Shown one piece after another: positions 15,797 to 23,470 of a stretch of DNA of 64,000 nt (position 1 is the stretch's first letter; each line of letters begins with the position of its first letter). The position numbers and the translations under genes were made by a program. The DNA comes from TMED23 sp964566055 (GTDB taxonomy: Bacteria; Pseudomonadota; Alphaproteobacteria; Rhodospirillales; UBA2165), in the NCBI GenBank assembly GCA_964566055.1, contig CAZMHI010000006.1, forward strand, positions 1-64,000. Direction: 5' to 3'. The notes under the pieces were generated by a model. It was not told the origin of the DNA. It made no database searches and worked only from the letters and a program-made list of their open reading frames with translations.

Positions 15797-16684
15797 ATGA
15801 CAAAAATTGCCTTTATCGGCTTTGGTGAGGCGGCCGGACTAATGACCGATGGTTTGGCAGAGGCCGGGGCTGAGGTTACAGCGACCTATGATATTCTCAT
15901 CAACAATCCTGATAAGGCCGAGGCGCATAAAGAAAAAGCCAGCAGCAAAGGCGTGATCGCGGCTGGTGATGCCGGGCAGGCAGTTCAAGCGGCTGATATT
16001 GTTATTTCGGCTGTAACCTCAAAAGAAATATTGGTGGCCGCAAAAAACGTTGCCCCGCATTTAACTACTGGCCAATATTTTATGGATATCAATTCAGCCT
16101 CACCCGAAGCTAAGCGGGAAGCGGCTGGCGCGATAGAGGCAAGCGGCGCTGATTTTGTTGAAGCCGCGGTGATGGATCTGGTGCCGCCGCATGGTCATAA
16201 AGTGCCAATGTTGCTGGCAGGGGCTAAGGCAGAGGTACTGGCAGAGATATTGAGCGCTTATGGCATGAATATTAAAGCCATCGGTACGGAGATCGGCAAT
16301 GCATCAGCCGTCAAAATGGTACGCAGTGTTTTCATGAAGGGCTTTTCGGCGATCCTGCTGGAAAGTCTGGTTTCAGCGCATAAATTAAACGCCGCAGATG
16401 CCGTACTCGAGTCTCTCCAGGTCACCTATCCTCAGATGAATTGGAAAGAGCTCGCGAGCAAATCAATGAGCCGCCTTATCCAGCATTCTAAGCGCCAGTC
16501 CGAAGAAATGAGTTCTGTCGCGGCAACGCTGGAGGAGTTGGGTATAGAGCCCATTACCGCCAAGGCGACGGGTGCTCGACTTGGCTGGCTTGCCGAATTA
16601 GGATTGGATGAGGTTTTAGACAGCCTGCCGGAAACTTATGATGAGTTATTGAAAATTATTGAACAACATAGTCAAAAAGCGTGA
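15797..16684 (+). CDS. NAD(P)-dependent dehydrogenase with DUF1932 C-terminal domain
   Basis: A 295-residue protein. The N-terminal Rossmann domain has IAFIGFGEAAGLM (the GxGxxG-like nucleotide loop), and the C-terminal helical domain with VKMVRSVFMKGFSAILLES is the DUF1932 6-phosphogluconate-dehydrogenase-like fold; Lys in that segment is in the catalytic-lysine position of beta-hydroxyacid dehydrogenases. It probably oxidises a beta-hydroxyacid or reduces the reverse. It sits 14 bp after the tautomerase gene and overlaps the next gene by 4 bp, so it belongs to the same operon. Confidence 0.85.
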   Translation: MTKIAFIGFGEAAGLMTDGLAEAGAEVTATYDILINNPDKAEAHKEKASSKGVIAAGDAGQAVQAADIVISAVTSKEILVAAKNVAPHLTTGQYFMDINSASPEAKREAAGAIEASGADFVEAAVMDLVPPHGHKVPMLLAGAKAEVLAEILSAYGMNIKAIGTEIGNASAVKMVRSVFMKGFSAILLESLVSAHKLNAADAVLESLQVTYPQMNWKELASKSMSRLIQHSKRQSEEMSSVAATLEELGIEPITAKATGARLGWLAELGLDEVLDSLPETYDELLKIIEQHSQKA

Positions 16685-17571
16685 CCAGCCAGCCAAACCA
16701 ATCCACCCAAACTAATATTCTCCTCGGCATTCTTTTAACCATTGCCGCTGGCAGCTCGATGGCCATAATGGATGCAATCAGCAAACATTTGACCGGCTCG
16801 TTCAATGTCGTACAGGTGCTGTGGAGCCGTTACTTTTTTCACACGATTATTGTTGTTGTTTATCTTTTGGCGACCCGCTCACGCTCGGTATTTAAATCCA
16901 ACCGGCCGGTGATCCAGCTACAACGCTCCTTTGCACTATTTGCCGCAACAGCTGCGATGTATACCTCCCTGGTTTATCTGCCCCTGGCGGATGCCGCGGC
17001 CGTTCAGCACGTCGCCCCAGTATTGGTGACGATCATATCAGCGATATTTTTAGGTGAGAAAGTCGGCCTCAGGCGCTTTGGCGCCGTGGTTGCAGGTTTT
17101 GTCGGTGTGTTGATTATTATTCAGCCGGGCGCGGATTTTAAATTACCCACCTTACTGCCCTTAATCACGGCTTTTATGCTGGCGATTTTTCTAATTCAGA
17201 CCAAAACCCTGCAGGATCAGGATGACGCCTATACGACGTTATTTTACTCTACGGTCGTGGGCGTGGTTGTTTTTATCGTAATCGTGCCGTTTGTCTGGCG
17301 GCAGCCGACGCTGAGCGAATTTTTATTGATGTGCGTTCAGGGCAGTCTCGGCGCAATCGGTCATCTGGCGCTGATCAAAGGCTTCAAATATGCCTCTGCC
17401 TCGGTGCTGGCGCCGTTTCTATATTCGCAGTTATTAGTTTCGGTGATCCTCAGCGTTACATTCCTCGCCGATCCGCTAACCATCATGATGCTCGCCGGTG
17501 CCAGCCTCATTGTTGCCAGCGGTATTTATATCTGGCACCGCGAAGTCTATTTGGCAGAACATCGTAAATAA
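16681..17571 (+). CDS. DMT-superfamily transporter (two EamA domains)
   Basis: A 296-residue membrane protein with ten predicted helices arranged as two EamA repeats (about 12-145 and 155-287). The repeat ends HVAPVLVTIISAIFLGEKVG and FLYSQLLVSVILSVTFLADP are characteristic. The start is a GTG overlapping the TGA of the preceding gene (GTGA), a sign of translational coupling. It may export or import a metabolite of the pathway. It is the last gene of the co-directional run and ends before a bidirectional hairpin. Confidence 0.9.
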   Translation: MTSQPNQSTQTNILLGILLTIAAGSSMAIMDAISKHLTGSFNVVQVLWSRYFFHTIIVVVYLLATRSRSVFKSNRPVIQLQRSFALFAATAAMYTSLVYLPLADAAAVQHVAPVLVTIISAIFLGEKVGLRRFGAVVAGFVGVLIIIQPGADFKLPTLLPLITAFMLAIFLIQTKTLQDQDDAYTTLFYSTVVGVVVFIVIVPFVWRQPTLSEFLLMCVQGSLGAIGHLALIKGFKYASASVLAPFLYSQLLVSVILSVTFLADPLTIMMLAGASLIVASGIYIWHREVYLAEHRK

Positions 17572-17577
17572 CGAAAT

Positions 17578-17599
17578 AAAGTGTACCTGGTACACTTTT
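17578..17599. terminator. Bidirectional terminator between convergent genes
   Basis: AAAGTGTACC and GGTACACTTT form a 10-bp perfect inverted repeat around a single T, with T runs on both strands. It sits between the DMT gene stop (17571) and the convergent gene stop (17603), which suits a shared terminator. Confidence 0.75.
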
Positions 17600-17602
17600 C
17601 AG

Positions 17603-18106
17603 CTACTTAAAATAAATTGTCTTAGCTGTTGGATCGAAACCGACGACGGCGATATCGCCTGGTTTCAAATCGACTTTCTGTTGGAATTTATACTGGGCAC
17701 CTTTGCCAGTTTCCGCTTCATATAACTGCACCAGAATGTTGTGGGTGCCGGCTTGAATGGGGAAGCGCTCATAAAATAACGAGCGCCCGTCATTGGCGAG
17801 ACCTGATGGTTCCGAGGCGGCGTTAAAGACCGTTTTGCCATCAATCTTAAGTTGGATGGTGACCGGATGGCGCTCACGCGGGCAATCCATGAGTTTCCGC
17901 GCCGTCTTCGGAATGTTGCGCTGATGATCGCTGGTACGCTCCTTGCAGGGATGCATGCGTTGCCCGGGGTGGCTGATGGCAAGCTTTACCAATGCCTGAT
18001 CATCACCAAACGGGTGATAGGTCGGCTGACTGGCAAAATACCCAATCACCAGCGCGAAGGCGAAATAGGCAAAACCTTGGCCTAGAATATCGAGGATGCG
18101 CTTCAT
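17603..18106 (-). CDS. Membrane-anchored periplasmic protein of unknown function in an oxidoreductase operon
   Basis: A 167-residue protein with one N-terminal helix (about residues 7-26) and a soluble beta-rich remainder that should face the periplasm. Visible landmarks are SHPGQRMHPCKERT (about 45-58) and CPRERHPV near residue 75, giving Cys, His and Arg in a conserved-looking cluster that could bind a metal or help assembly. I do not recognise a named family; a FixH-like accessory role is possible. Its ATG overlaps the stop of the cytochrome b fusion gene by 4 bp, so it is the last gene of the heme-copper operon. Confidence 0.6.
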   Translation of the reverse strand: MKRILDILGQGFAYFAFALVIGYFASQPTYHPFGDDQALVKLAISHPGQRMHPCKERTSDHQRNIPKTARKLMDCPRERHPVTIQLKIDGKTVFNAASEPSGLANDGRSLFYERFPIQAGTHNILVQLYEAETGKGAQYKFQQKVDLKPGDIAVVGFDPTAKTIYFK

Positions 18107-19674
18107 TCGGCGGCCTCCTGCCCGGGCTTGCCGTCGATATGAGGCAGTTGCCGAAGATGCTCGGTAAAGCTGGCGATCTCATCCTCAAGCTTAGCTCCAT
18201 CGGTCACTGCTCCCCAGCAGGTCCAAACTCGTTCCCTGGGCACTCGCTCCCTTAGATAAGGATCACGTTCACCGGTTAGCCGTTGCTCAGTCCAATTGAT
18301 ACCGAAGCGGTGGTAGCAATCGCCTTCCCGGCAACCTGTCAGCAGCACGCCATCCGCTTTGTCGCGCATTAGAATATAATCGATAAAGGAAGGCGGCAGC
18401 ATACCGATACAGGGCAGGCGGGTAACAACGACATTGGCGTCTTTGATTTGGTTAACATCAATACCAAAATCACAGCCATAGATAATGATCCGGGGTGTGC
18501 CTGGAGGCAGAATTTCCGGCAGCTTAGCAAGAGAGGCATCGGTGTCGGCTCGCAACTCAGTCAGGCGGAAGTGCGGCAGATCAATCCCCGTCACCAGCAT
18601 GTCGGCACTTCTGAACGGTGTCGAGGTGGGGCAGGCGCCAACACAGATACCACAAGAAGTACAAATATCCGGGTCAACCGAGGCAATGGATGGATAAGGC
18701 CGGCCATCTGTTCTTGGCTGCATGGTAACCGCGCCAAATGGGCAATCGGCATAACATCTCGAACAGCCATTGCAGTTTAAATTATCAACCTCAGCGGCTT
18801 CTTTGATTTTGAGGCTTGGCATCCAGGGCAGCCAGCAGATGAAAATGGAAAGAGTTATGGCGATGAGCCAAAGTGCGCCGGCGCCCCACATGTCAAACAA
18901 CGGGTAGGCGAGGGCGTAATACCAATCGAGATCTACTGAAGTGACAACTTTATCCAGATTGGCCGGACCATGGCTAATGGCTGGTTTTACCAAAGACAAA
19001 GCCAACAGCATAAGCAGGGTGCCGATGGCCAGGCCGCGCGGCGGATTGATGCGGGGCCGGCTGATCTTAACGACATGAACAAAGCAGGCGATCAGCAGGA
19101 ATAGTGGGATGGCGATATGCAGGAACAGCAGTAGCGAGAACATGCGGTCGCTGAAACTCTCAGGTGTTAGGAAATTGTTGGCCAGCGGCTCACCAAAGAT
19201 ACCGAGCCAATCCAGCCACTCAGCCGAAGCGATCATGAGATATTGCGCAAGTTCATCCCAAACCAGCCAATAGCCGCCAATGCCTGAGGCATAAAGCAGC
19301 CAGATTATCGGCACACCGGAAACCCAGGTAAACCAGCGGACACCGCGATAGCGGTCCATGATGAATTCGCGACCCAAATGAATGAATGTCGTCACCACCA
19401 TGGCATCAGAGGCATAGCGGTGAAAGCTGCGCATGATGCCGCCAGCATACCATTGATCATTGGTCATGCTTTCAACCGATTGAAAGGCCCCACTGACACT
19501 GGTTTCAAAGAAGATATAGACATAGATGCCACTGACCGCGACGATCCAGAAAAAATAAAACGACAAGGCGCCAAGATGACGCAACGGGTTCCATTCCGGA
19601 CCAAAAGGGCGGTCGAACCAACCTTCAAATTTCAGCAGGACTGCTTGAAGGGGGCGCTGAATATTTTTGAGCAT
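18103..19674 (-). CDS. Cytochrome b / 2x[4Fe-4S] ferredoxin / MvhD-like fusion protein
   Basis: A 523-residue electron-transfer fusion. Residues 1-290 are a membrane cytochrome b: H85 and H99 on one helix and H186 and H200 on another, each pair 14 apart, which is the bis-heme spacing of cytochrome b of the bc1 type. Residues 301-311 (C301, C304, C307, C311) and 338-348 (C338, C341, C344, C348) are two [4Fe-4S] motifs. Residues about 395-500 resemble MvhD/FrhD-type [2Fe-2S] domains, with YGCDFG and TGCREGDCYHRFG. The soluble part would sit in the cytosol and could exchange electrons between a cytosolic donor and the quinone pool or the neighbouring oxidoreductase. It is encoded between the SCO gene and the anchored protein. 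Confidence 0.85.
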   Translation of the reverse strand: MLKNIQRPLQAVLLKFEGWFDRPFGPEWNPLRHLGALSFYFFWIVAVSGIYVYIFFETSVSGAFQSVESMTNDQWYAGGIMRSFHRYASDAMVVTTFIHLGREFIMDRYRGVRWFTWVSGVPIIWLLYASGIGGYWLVWDELAQYLMIASAEWLDWLGIFGEPLANNFLTPESFSDRMFSLLLFLHIAIPLFLLIACFVHVVKISRPRINPPRGLAIGTLLMLLALSLVKPAISHGPANLDKVVTSVDLDWYYALAYPLFDMWGAGALWLIAITLSIFICWLPWMPSLKIKEAAEVDNLNCNGCSRCYADCPFGAVTMQPRTDGRPYPSIASVDPDICTSCGICVGACPTSTPFRSADMLVTGIDLPHFRLTELRADTDASLAKLPEILPPGTPRIIIYGCDFGIDVNQIKDANVVVTRLPCIGMLPPSFIDYILMRDKADGVLLTGCREGDCYHRFGINWTEQRLTGERDPYLRERVPRERVWTCWGAVTDGAKLEDEIASFTEHLRQLPHIDGKPGQEAAE

Positions 19675-19688
19675 ATTGCTTTAAATCT

Positions 19689-20624
19689 TTATATCGTCGA
19701 GCCGTTCGATGTCTCGGGGTGTTGATCGGCGGACTTAAACCACAAGCGCCAGATATTTTTAACCAGGAAACTGCCGACCAATAAAAGGACAACAGCGCTG
19801 AGGAACATACCGATAAAAAATGAATAATCAAACCGGTATTTACCGGCATAAGGGTCGTAGATAGTACAGAATAATTTTACTTGGTTAAGCAGAGAATCAA
19901 AACTCGTCAACGACTTAGCGGTGCCGAGCAGCAATTGCTTGAGCGGCTCGGTAAGCCGTGTGGCGTCAAAGTCCTGGCCATAAATCTGCGCATAGACTTC
20001 ACCCTTGGCATCAATCAGTGTGGTTTGGGTGAGGTGGTCGAAACCTTTGGGTGACGTGAAATAGATGAAACCGGTATCGGCGGAGAGCCGTTCGACAACA
20101 TCTGGTTTGCCGCTCAATACCTGCCAGTTTGCATCACCGACGTCTTGTTGCTTGGCAAATGACTTCATGGCCTGCGGCGTATCTCGAAGTGTGTCGAAAC
20201 CAACTGAGATAACATTAAAATCTGCACTGCCGAGAGCCTCGCGAGCATCTTTGACGGCAGCCATCAAATTTTGAGTCATCATTGGGCAGGTATGGGCGCA
20301 GCTTGAATAAACCATGCTGAGAATTAGTGGTTTGCCCAGATATTGACGGAGATTAACAACTTTATTTTCCGTGCTGAAAAATTTGTAGTTGCCAACAGTT
20401 TTACCGATCGCGGATTGACTGTAATTGTAGGCGGCTTGGGGCTCGAACTTGGCTGCACCTGGAAATGATTCCTTAGTGAATGTTCTGGCTGAACCATTTG
20501 CTAATTTTGGTGCTGCGGTTTTACCATCTTCGTGCGCTACGACAGGCGTTACCGCAATAAGGCTCATTACAATTAGAATAATGATAACCAGTAAACCGCT
20601 TAATTTCTGAGCCTGTAAAATCAT
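19689..20624 (-). CDS. senC: SCO1/SenC-family copper chaperone
   Basis: About 311 residues with an N-terminal hydrophobic segment, a thioredoxin-fold SCO domain with the copper-binding CxxxC in SSCAHTCPMM, and the ligand His in GFDHLTQTTLID. A second hydrophobic helix near the C-terminus (about 270-290) is an unusual addition. SCO proteins deliver copper to the CuA site of subunit II. The frame opens with TTG at 20636, but ATG at 20624 is the more likely start. It follows subunit I in the operon, separated by a strong hairpin. Confidence 0.88.
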   Translation of the reverse strand: MILQAQKLSGLLVIIILIVMSLIAVTPVVAHEDGKTAAPKLANGSARTFTKESFPGAAKFEPQAAYNYSQSAIGKTVGNYKFFSTENKVVNLRQYLGKPLILSMVYSSCAHTCPMMTQNLMAAVKDAREALGSADFNVISVGFDTLRDTPQAMKSFAKQQDVGDANWQVLSGKPDVVERLSADTGFIYFTSPKGFDHLTQTTLIDAKGEVYAQIYGQDFDATRLTEPLKQLLLGTAKSLTSFDSLLNQVKLFCTIYDPYAGKYRFDYSFFIGMFLSAVVLLLVGSFLVKNIWRLWFKSADQHPETSNGSTI

Positions 20625-20663
20625 GTGTGTTCCCAAATTTTTTATTAAATTTTTAGAGAGAAT

Positions 20664-20693
20664 TCCGGCGGACGGGTAGGATCGCCCGCCGGA
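20664..20693 (-). terminator. Strong GC-rich intercistronic hairpin between subunit I and senC
   Basis: TCCGGCGG (20664-20671) pairs with CCGCCGGA (20686-20693), with two further base pairs after one mismatch and a loop of about eight bases. On the transcribed strand it follows the subunit I stop (20712) but lacks an immediate U-run, so it could be a leaky terminator, an mRNA processing or stability element, or a pause site. Confidence 0.5.
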
Positions 20694-20711
20694 TTTCTAG
20701 ATAGAGGTCTG

Positions 20712-22412
20712 CTAACTGAGACCCCAAGTAGAAGCTAGGAACTTCCAATTAACAAAGAAGTACAGCACAAACACGGCCAGGAATATCAAGGCTAATGTGA
20801 ACGTGCCAGGTACCTCGGCAACACCGGCGCTACCATGTGCAGTCATTGCAGATGGTGTTTCAGCAGGAGTTGGTTCTGGTGCGGCTTCTGCAGCAGCAGG
20901 TACGTCGTCGCGTTTTTTGCCCCATAGCAGGGAGCCGACAATCACGACTACGAACATCACGCCGCCGATCGTTGCGATAACCGCAAAGACGCCGTTGATG
21001 CCCATCATCAGATGCGCCAGTGCCGGATGATCAAACTTGATCGCAGCATCAGCATAAGTGATGTCCCAATGACGACGGGAAATACCCAAGGTACCAGCGC
21101 CCATCATTGCGAGCGAGATACCGGCAACGCCTAAGCCGAAGAAGTATGGCTGCCATTTAGCCCAACCCGGCAAGACGAGTTCACGCCGGAAGAGGACTGG
21201 CACCAGCCAATAGGTGATCGCCATAAACGCCAGGGTCGTACCCGCGGCAACGGTGCCGTGGAAGTGACCCGGTACATAGAGCGTATTGTGGACGATGATA
21301 TTGACCTGTTCTTGGCCCATGATCACGCCGGTAATACCACCCAGCACACCAAACAACACCAAGGAGATGAACATGCCCGAGAACACCGGGTTACCCCAAG
21401 GTGCTTTACGGAGCCATTCAAACATACCATTGGTGAAGCCTTTTTTACGTTGAGCGGCTTCGATGGCGCCTGGTACGGTCAGACCGTGAATCATACTGGC
21501 CATCACTGCGAGATAGAGCAAATAGCTGGTATTAACGATCTTCCATTCCGAACTTAAGCCTGGTTCCACCAGAAGATGGTGAGCCGAAGCCAGTTGCAGG
21601 AACAGGATGTACATCAGGAAGGCAAAGCGGCTGACTTTTTCTGACAGCGGTTTAGCACCGAACAGAATAGCTGCAATGGCGTACCAGACCGCGATATGAG
21701 CGGCGACGTTGATTTGCTGGGAGGAGTGACCCATGGCCCACCAAATAACTTTGTACATCAATGGATCGATGTAAGCGATCAAGCCAACAGACCAAAGGAA
21801 TGTCGGGATCAAGATCACGGCGCCCGAGGCAATGGTGAAAACAGCGATAATAGCTGCTGTCATGGCGCCAAAGGTAACCAGCGGGATTGAGCCTTCATAG
21901 GTTTTTTCTGCTTTGGCGACAACCAAGGTAGCAAAGAAAACCGCACAGCCGCACAAAGCACCGACTGCAAAGACAATGATGCCAACATAGAACAACGGAT
22001 CGGCTTGCATTGGCACGTAAGATGTGAACATCACGTTCGATTCACCTTGCAGCACGATGACAACCGTCAACAATGCACCGATTGTCATTAGCCAATAGCC
22101 AAGCCAGGCCAGTTTAGGCAGCGCCAATCTTACATTCAGCAATATTGATGAGGCAAAATAAAGCAGGGCCATCTCAAAGTAGATGATCCAAACCAGCAAA
22201 ATGACAATGCCATGGGCGGTCAGCGCCATGTAGAAATCATCAGCGCCTAAGATATGGAGTTCAGGCCATCTGGTTAAGGCAACAAGAAAGCCAAGCAAAC
22301 CACCAATAGCCAAAAAGACAACGGAGGTAACGGCATTCCACTTAATTAGTTTTTCGCCAGCGAGATCGACTTTAAAGCCGGTGTCGGGGCAAATACGATA
22401 AGGACTAGTCAT
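20712..22412 (-). CDS. B-family heme-copper oxidoreductase subunit I, Gln in place of the active-site Tyr (candidate NO reductase)
   Basis: A 566-residue membrane protein. Low-spin heme ligands are H67 (TAHGIVILL) and H385, the high-spin heme ligand is H383 (VPGHFHGT), and CuB ligands are H229, H278 and H279 (SAHHLLVEPG). The layout matches ba3-type subunit I. In B-family oxygen reductases the sequence after the first CuB His is HPxVY, with Tyr four residues on cross-linked to that His. Here it reads GHSSQQ, so Q233 occupies the Tyr place and the Pro is also lost. Loss of that Tyr is a known trait of NO-reducing members of the superfamily. Gene order (subunit II, subunit I, SenC) recalls norSY-senC of ammonia oxidisers. 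An oxygen reductase using another Tyr is not excluded. Confidence 0.85.
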   Translation of the reverse strand: MTSPYRICPDTGFKVDLAGEKLIKWNAVTSVVFLAIGGLLGFLVALTRWPELHILGADDFYMALTAHGIVILLVWIIYFEMALLYFASSILLNVRLALPKLAWLGYWLMTIGALLTVVIVLQGESNVMFTSYVPMQADPLFYVGIIVFAVGALCGCAVFFATLVVAKAEKTYEGSIPLVTFGAMTAAIIAVFTIASGAVILIPTFLWSVGLIAYIDPLMYKVIWWAMGHSSQQINVAAHIAVWYAIAAILFGAKPLSEKVSRFAFLMYILFLQLASAHHLLVEPGLSSEWKIVNTSYLLYLAVMASMIHGLTVPGAIEAAQRKKGFTNGMFEWLRKAPWGNPVFSGMFISLVLFGVLGGITGVIMGQEQVNIIVHNTLYVPGHFHGTVAAGTTLAFMAITYWLVPVLFRRELVLPGWAKWQPYFFGLGVAGISLAMMGAGTLGISRRHWDITYADAAIKFDHPALAHLMMGINGVFAVIATIGGVMFVVVIVGSLLWGKKRDDVPAAAEAAPEPTPAETPSAMTAHGSAGVAEVPGTFTLALIFLAVFVLYFFVNWKFLASTWGLS

Positions 22413-22424
22413 AATCTGTTTCCC

Positions 22425-22970
22425 CTACTTGCTGTCTTTGACATAAATTTTGCCGACCATGGTGTGGTGACCGGAGCCGCAAAATTCGTTACAGATAACG
22501 CCAAATTCACCCGTGCTGGTTGGTGTGATTGTCACCACCATGTCGTAATTCGGATGAACTTGCAGATTGATATTCTCAGGTTGCAGAGAAAAGCCGTGCT
22601 GGTAGTCCAAGGAAGACAAATGCAGACGGTAGCTCTTACCTTTCTCGAGTTCCAAAATTGGCCACCAGTCCCACAAACGGCCCAGCATATAAATGTCGCT
22701 GCCAGCTGGTGGTTTAACTACCGGGACATCGTTTTCACCCTCGGTTCTTACCGTATATTTCTTGGCAAAAGCCTCAGTTTTTTCAGCAAATTTATCGGCG
22801 GTTATCTTATACGCCTCGTTTGACATATTCTGGTCGCCTGTCAGATGCCAATACGGCATCATGAAAAACATGATCAGGCCCCAGATAAACGCAATAGTAA
22901 CCCAAAGCACTTCGGTTTTTTCAACCGGCTTTGACCACCATATGCGATCTTCAGGAGGAAAAATTGACAT
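22425..22970 (-). CDS. Heme-copper oxidoreductase subunit II with complete CuA site
   Basis: A 181-residue protein with a single transmembrane helix (about 20-42) and a periplasmic cupredoxin domain. The CuA ligands are all present: H125 (YQHGFS), C160 and C164 (CNEFC), H168 and M171. It receives electrons from a soluble donor such as a c-type cytochrome and passes them to subunit I. The single helix is normal for B-family enzymes. It lies 12 bp upstream of subunit I. If the complex is an NO reductase it would be of the CuA-containing norSY kind. Confidence 0.92.
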   Translation of the reverse strand: MSIFPPEDRIWWSKPVEKTEVLWVTIAFIWGLIMFFMMPYWHLTGDQNMSNEAYKITADKFAEKTEAFAKKYTVRTEGENDVPVVKPPAGSDIYMLGRLWDWWPILELEKGKSYRLHLSSLDYQHGFSLQPENINLQVHPNYDMVVTITPTSTGEFGVICNEFCGSGHHTMVGKIYVKDSK

Positions 22971-23032
22971 AGTTATTACCTCTTAAATGTAAATCGGATA
23001 TTTGATTAATTTGAACATGAAGCCCGTCGGCT

Positions 23033-23203
23033 CTATTTAGCGAGCGGAATGGCTGTGATTTCGATTATTCCCCAGATGATGTAAACCACCGTCGGAAGAG
23101 CTACGCCTAGAAACAAAAGTAAGAAATGATTGTCCAAAAGCCGCTGCATGAACGGGATGTCCGCATCTGATGCAGCAGGTGATGGTTGATCTGAAGGTGT
23201 CAT
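23033..23203 (-). CDS. 56-residue single-helix membrane protein, likely small subunit of the oxidoreductase
   Basis: The minus-strand frame from the ATG at 23203 to TAG at 23033 encodes 56 residues. A polar N-terminus (about 1-17) is followed by one hydrophobic helix from about 27 to 50, NHFLLLFLGVALPTVVYIIW. An AGGGGA ribosome site lies eight bases upstream. It is the first gene of the operon, 62 bp before subunit II. Small one-helix subunits (for example subunit IIa of ba3 oxidase) are known in the family, so a structural subunit is likely. A competing frame at 23037-23285 is less credible. Confidence 0.7.
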   Translation of the reverse strand: MTPSDQPSPAASDADIPFMQRLLDNHFLLLFLGVALPTVVYIIWGIIEITAIPLAK

Positions 23204-23388
23204 AATTGGTCCCCTTTAATGAGATTTCTCCAACGACCCGCTTGATCAAACTCGATAATTCGATCAGACGAATCGCGCACCTCATCAGGAAACCATAGCT
23301 AAGACCGGTTGTCCTTAACCTCGGTCAATAATGAAAAATCGCAGAAAACTGCGGTTTAATTGGTTCGTTAAAAAAATCGAATGCCATT

Positions 23389-23402
23389 TTGACGTAGATC
23401 AA
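23389..23402. promoter_or_regulatory. FNR/DNR-type box in the divergent promoter region
   Basis: TTGACGTAGATCAA fits the TTGAY-N4-RTCAA pattern bound by FNR, ANR, DNR and NnrR proteins. It is 68 bp upstream of the Crp/Fnr gene ATG and about 186 bp upstream of the first operon gene. It could serve either or both directions. The rest of the 234-bp spacer has no other element I would name. Confidence 0.6.
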
Positions 23403-23470
23403 AAGCAAATTGCGAAATTCGGTATAAGATAGCGGAATTGGAACATGTAATTTCTGGAGAATTTGTGGTT

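Noticed and set aside
23242..23249. TTGATCAA as a second FNR-type box
   Set aside because: The half-sites have no four-base spacer, so it does not fit the consensus.
23037..23285. An 82-residue minus-strand frame
   Set aside because: It overlaps the 56-residue membrane protein in another frame, lacks a ribosome site, and has no recognisable fold.
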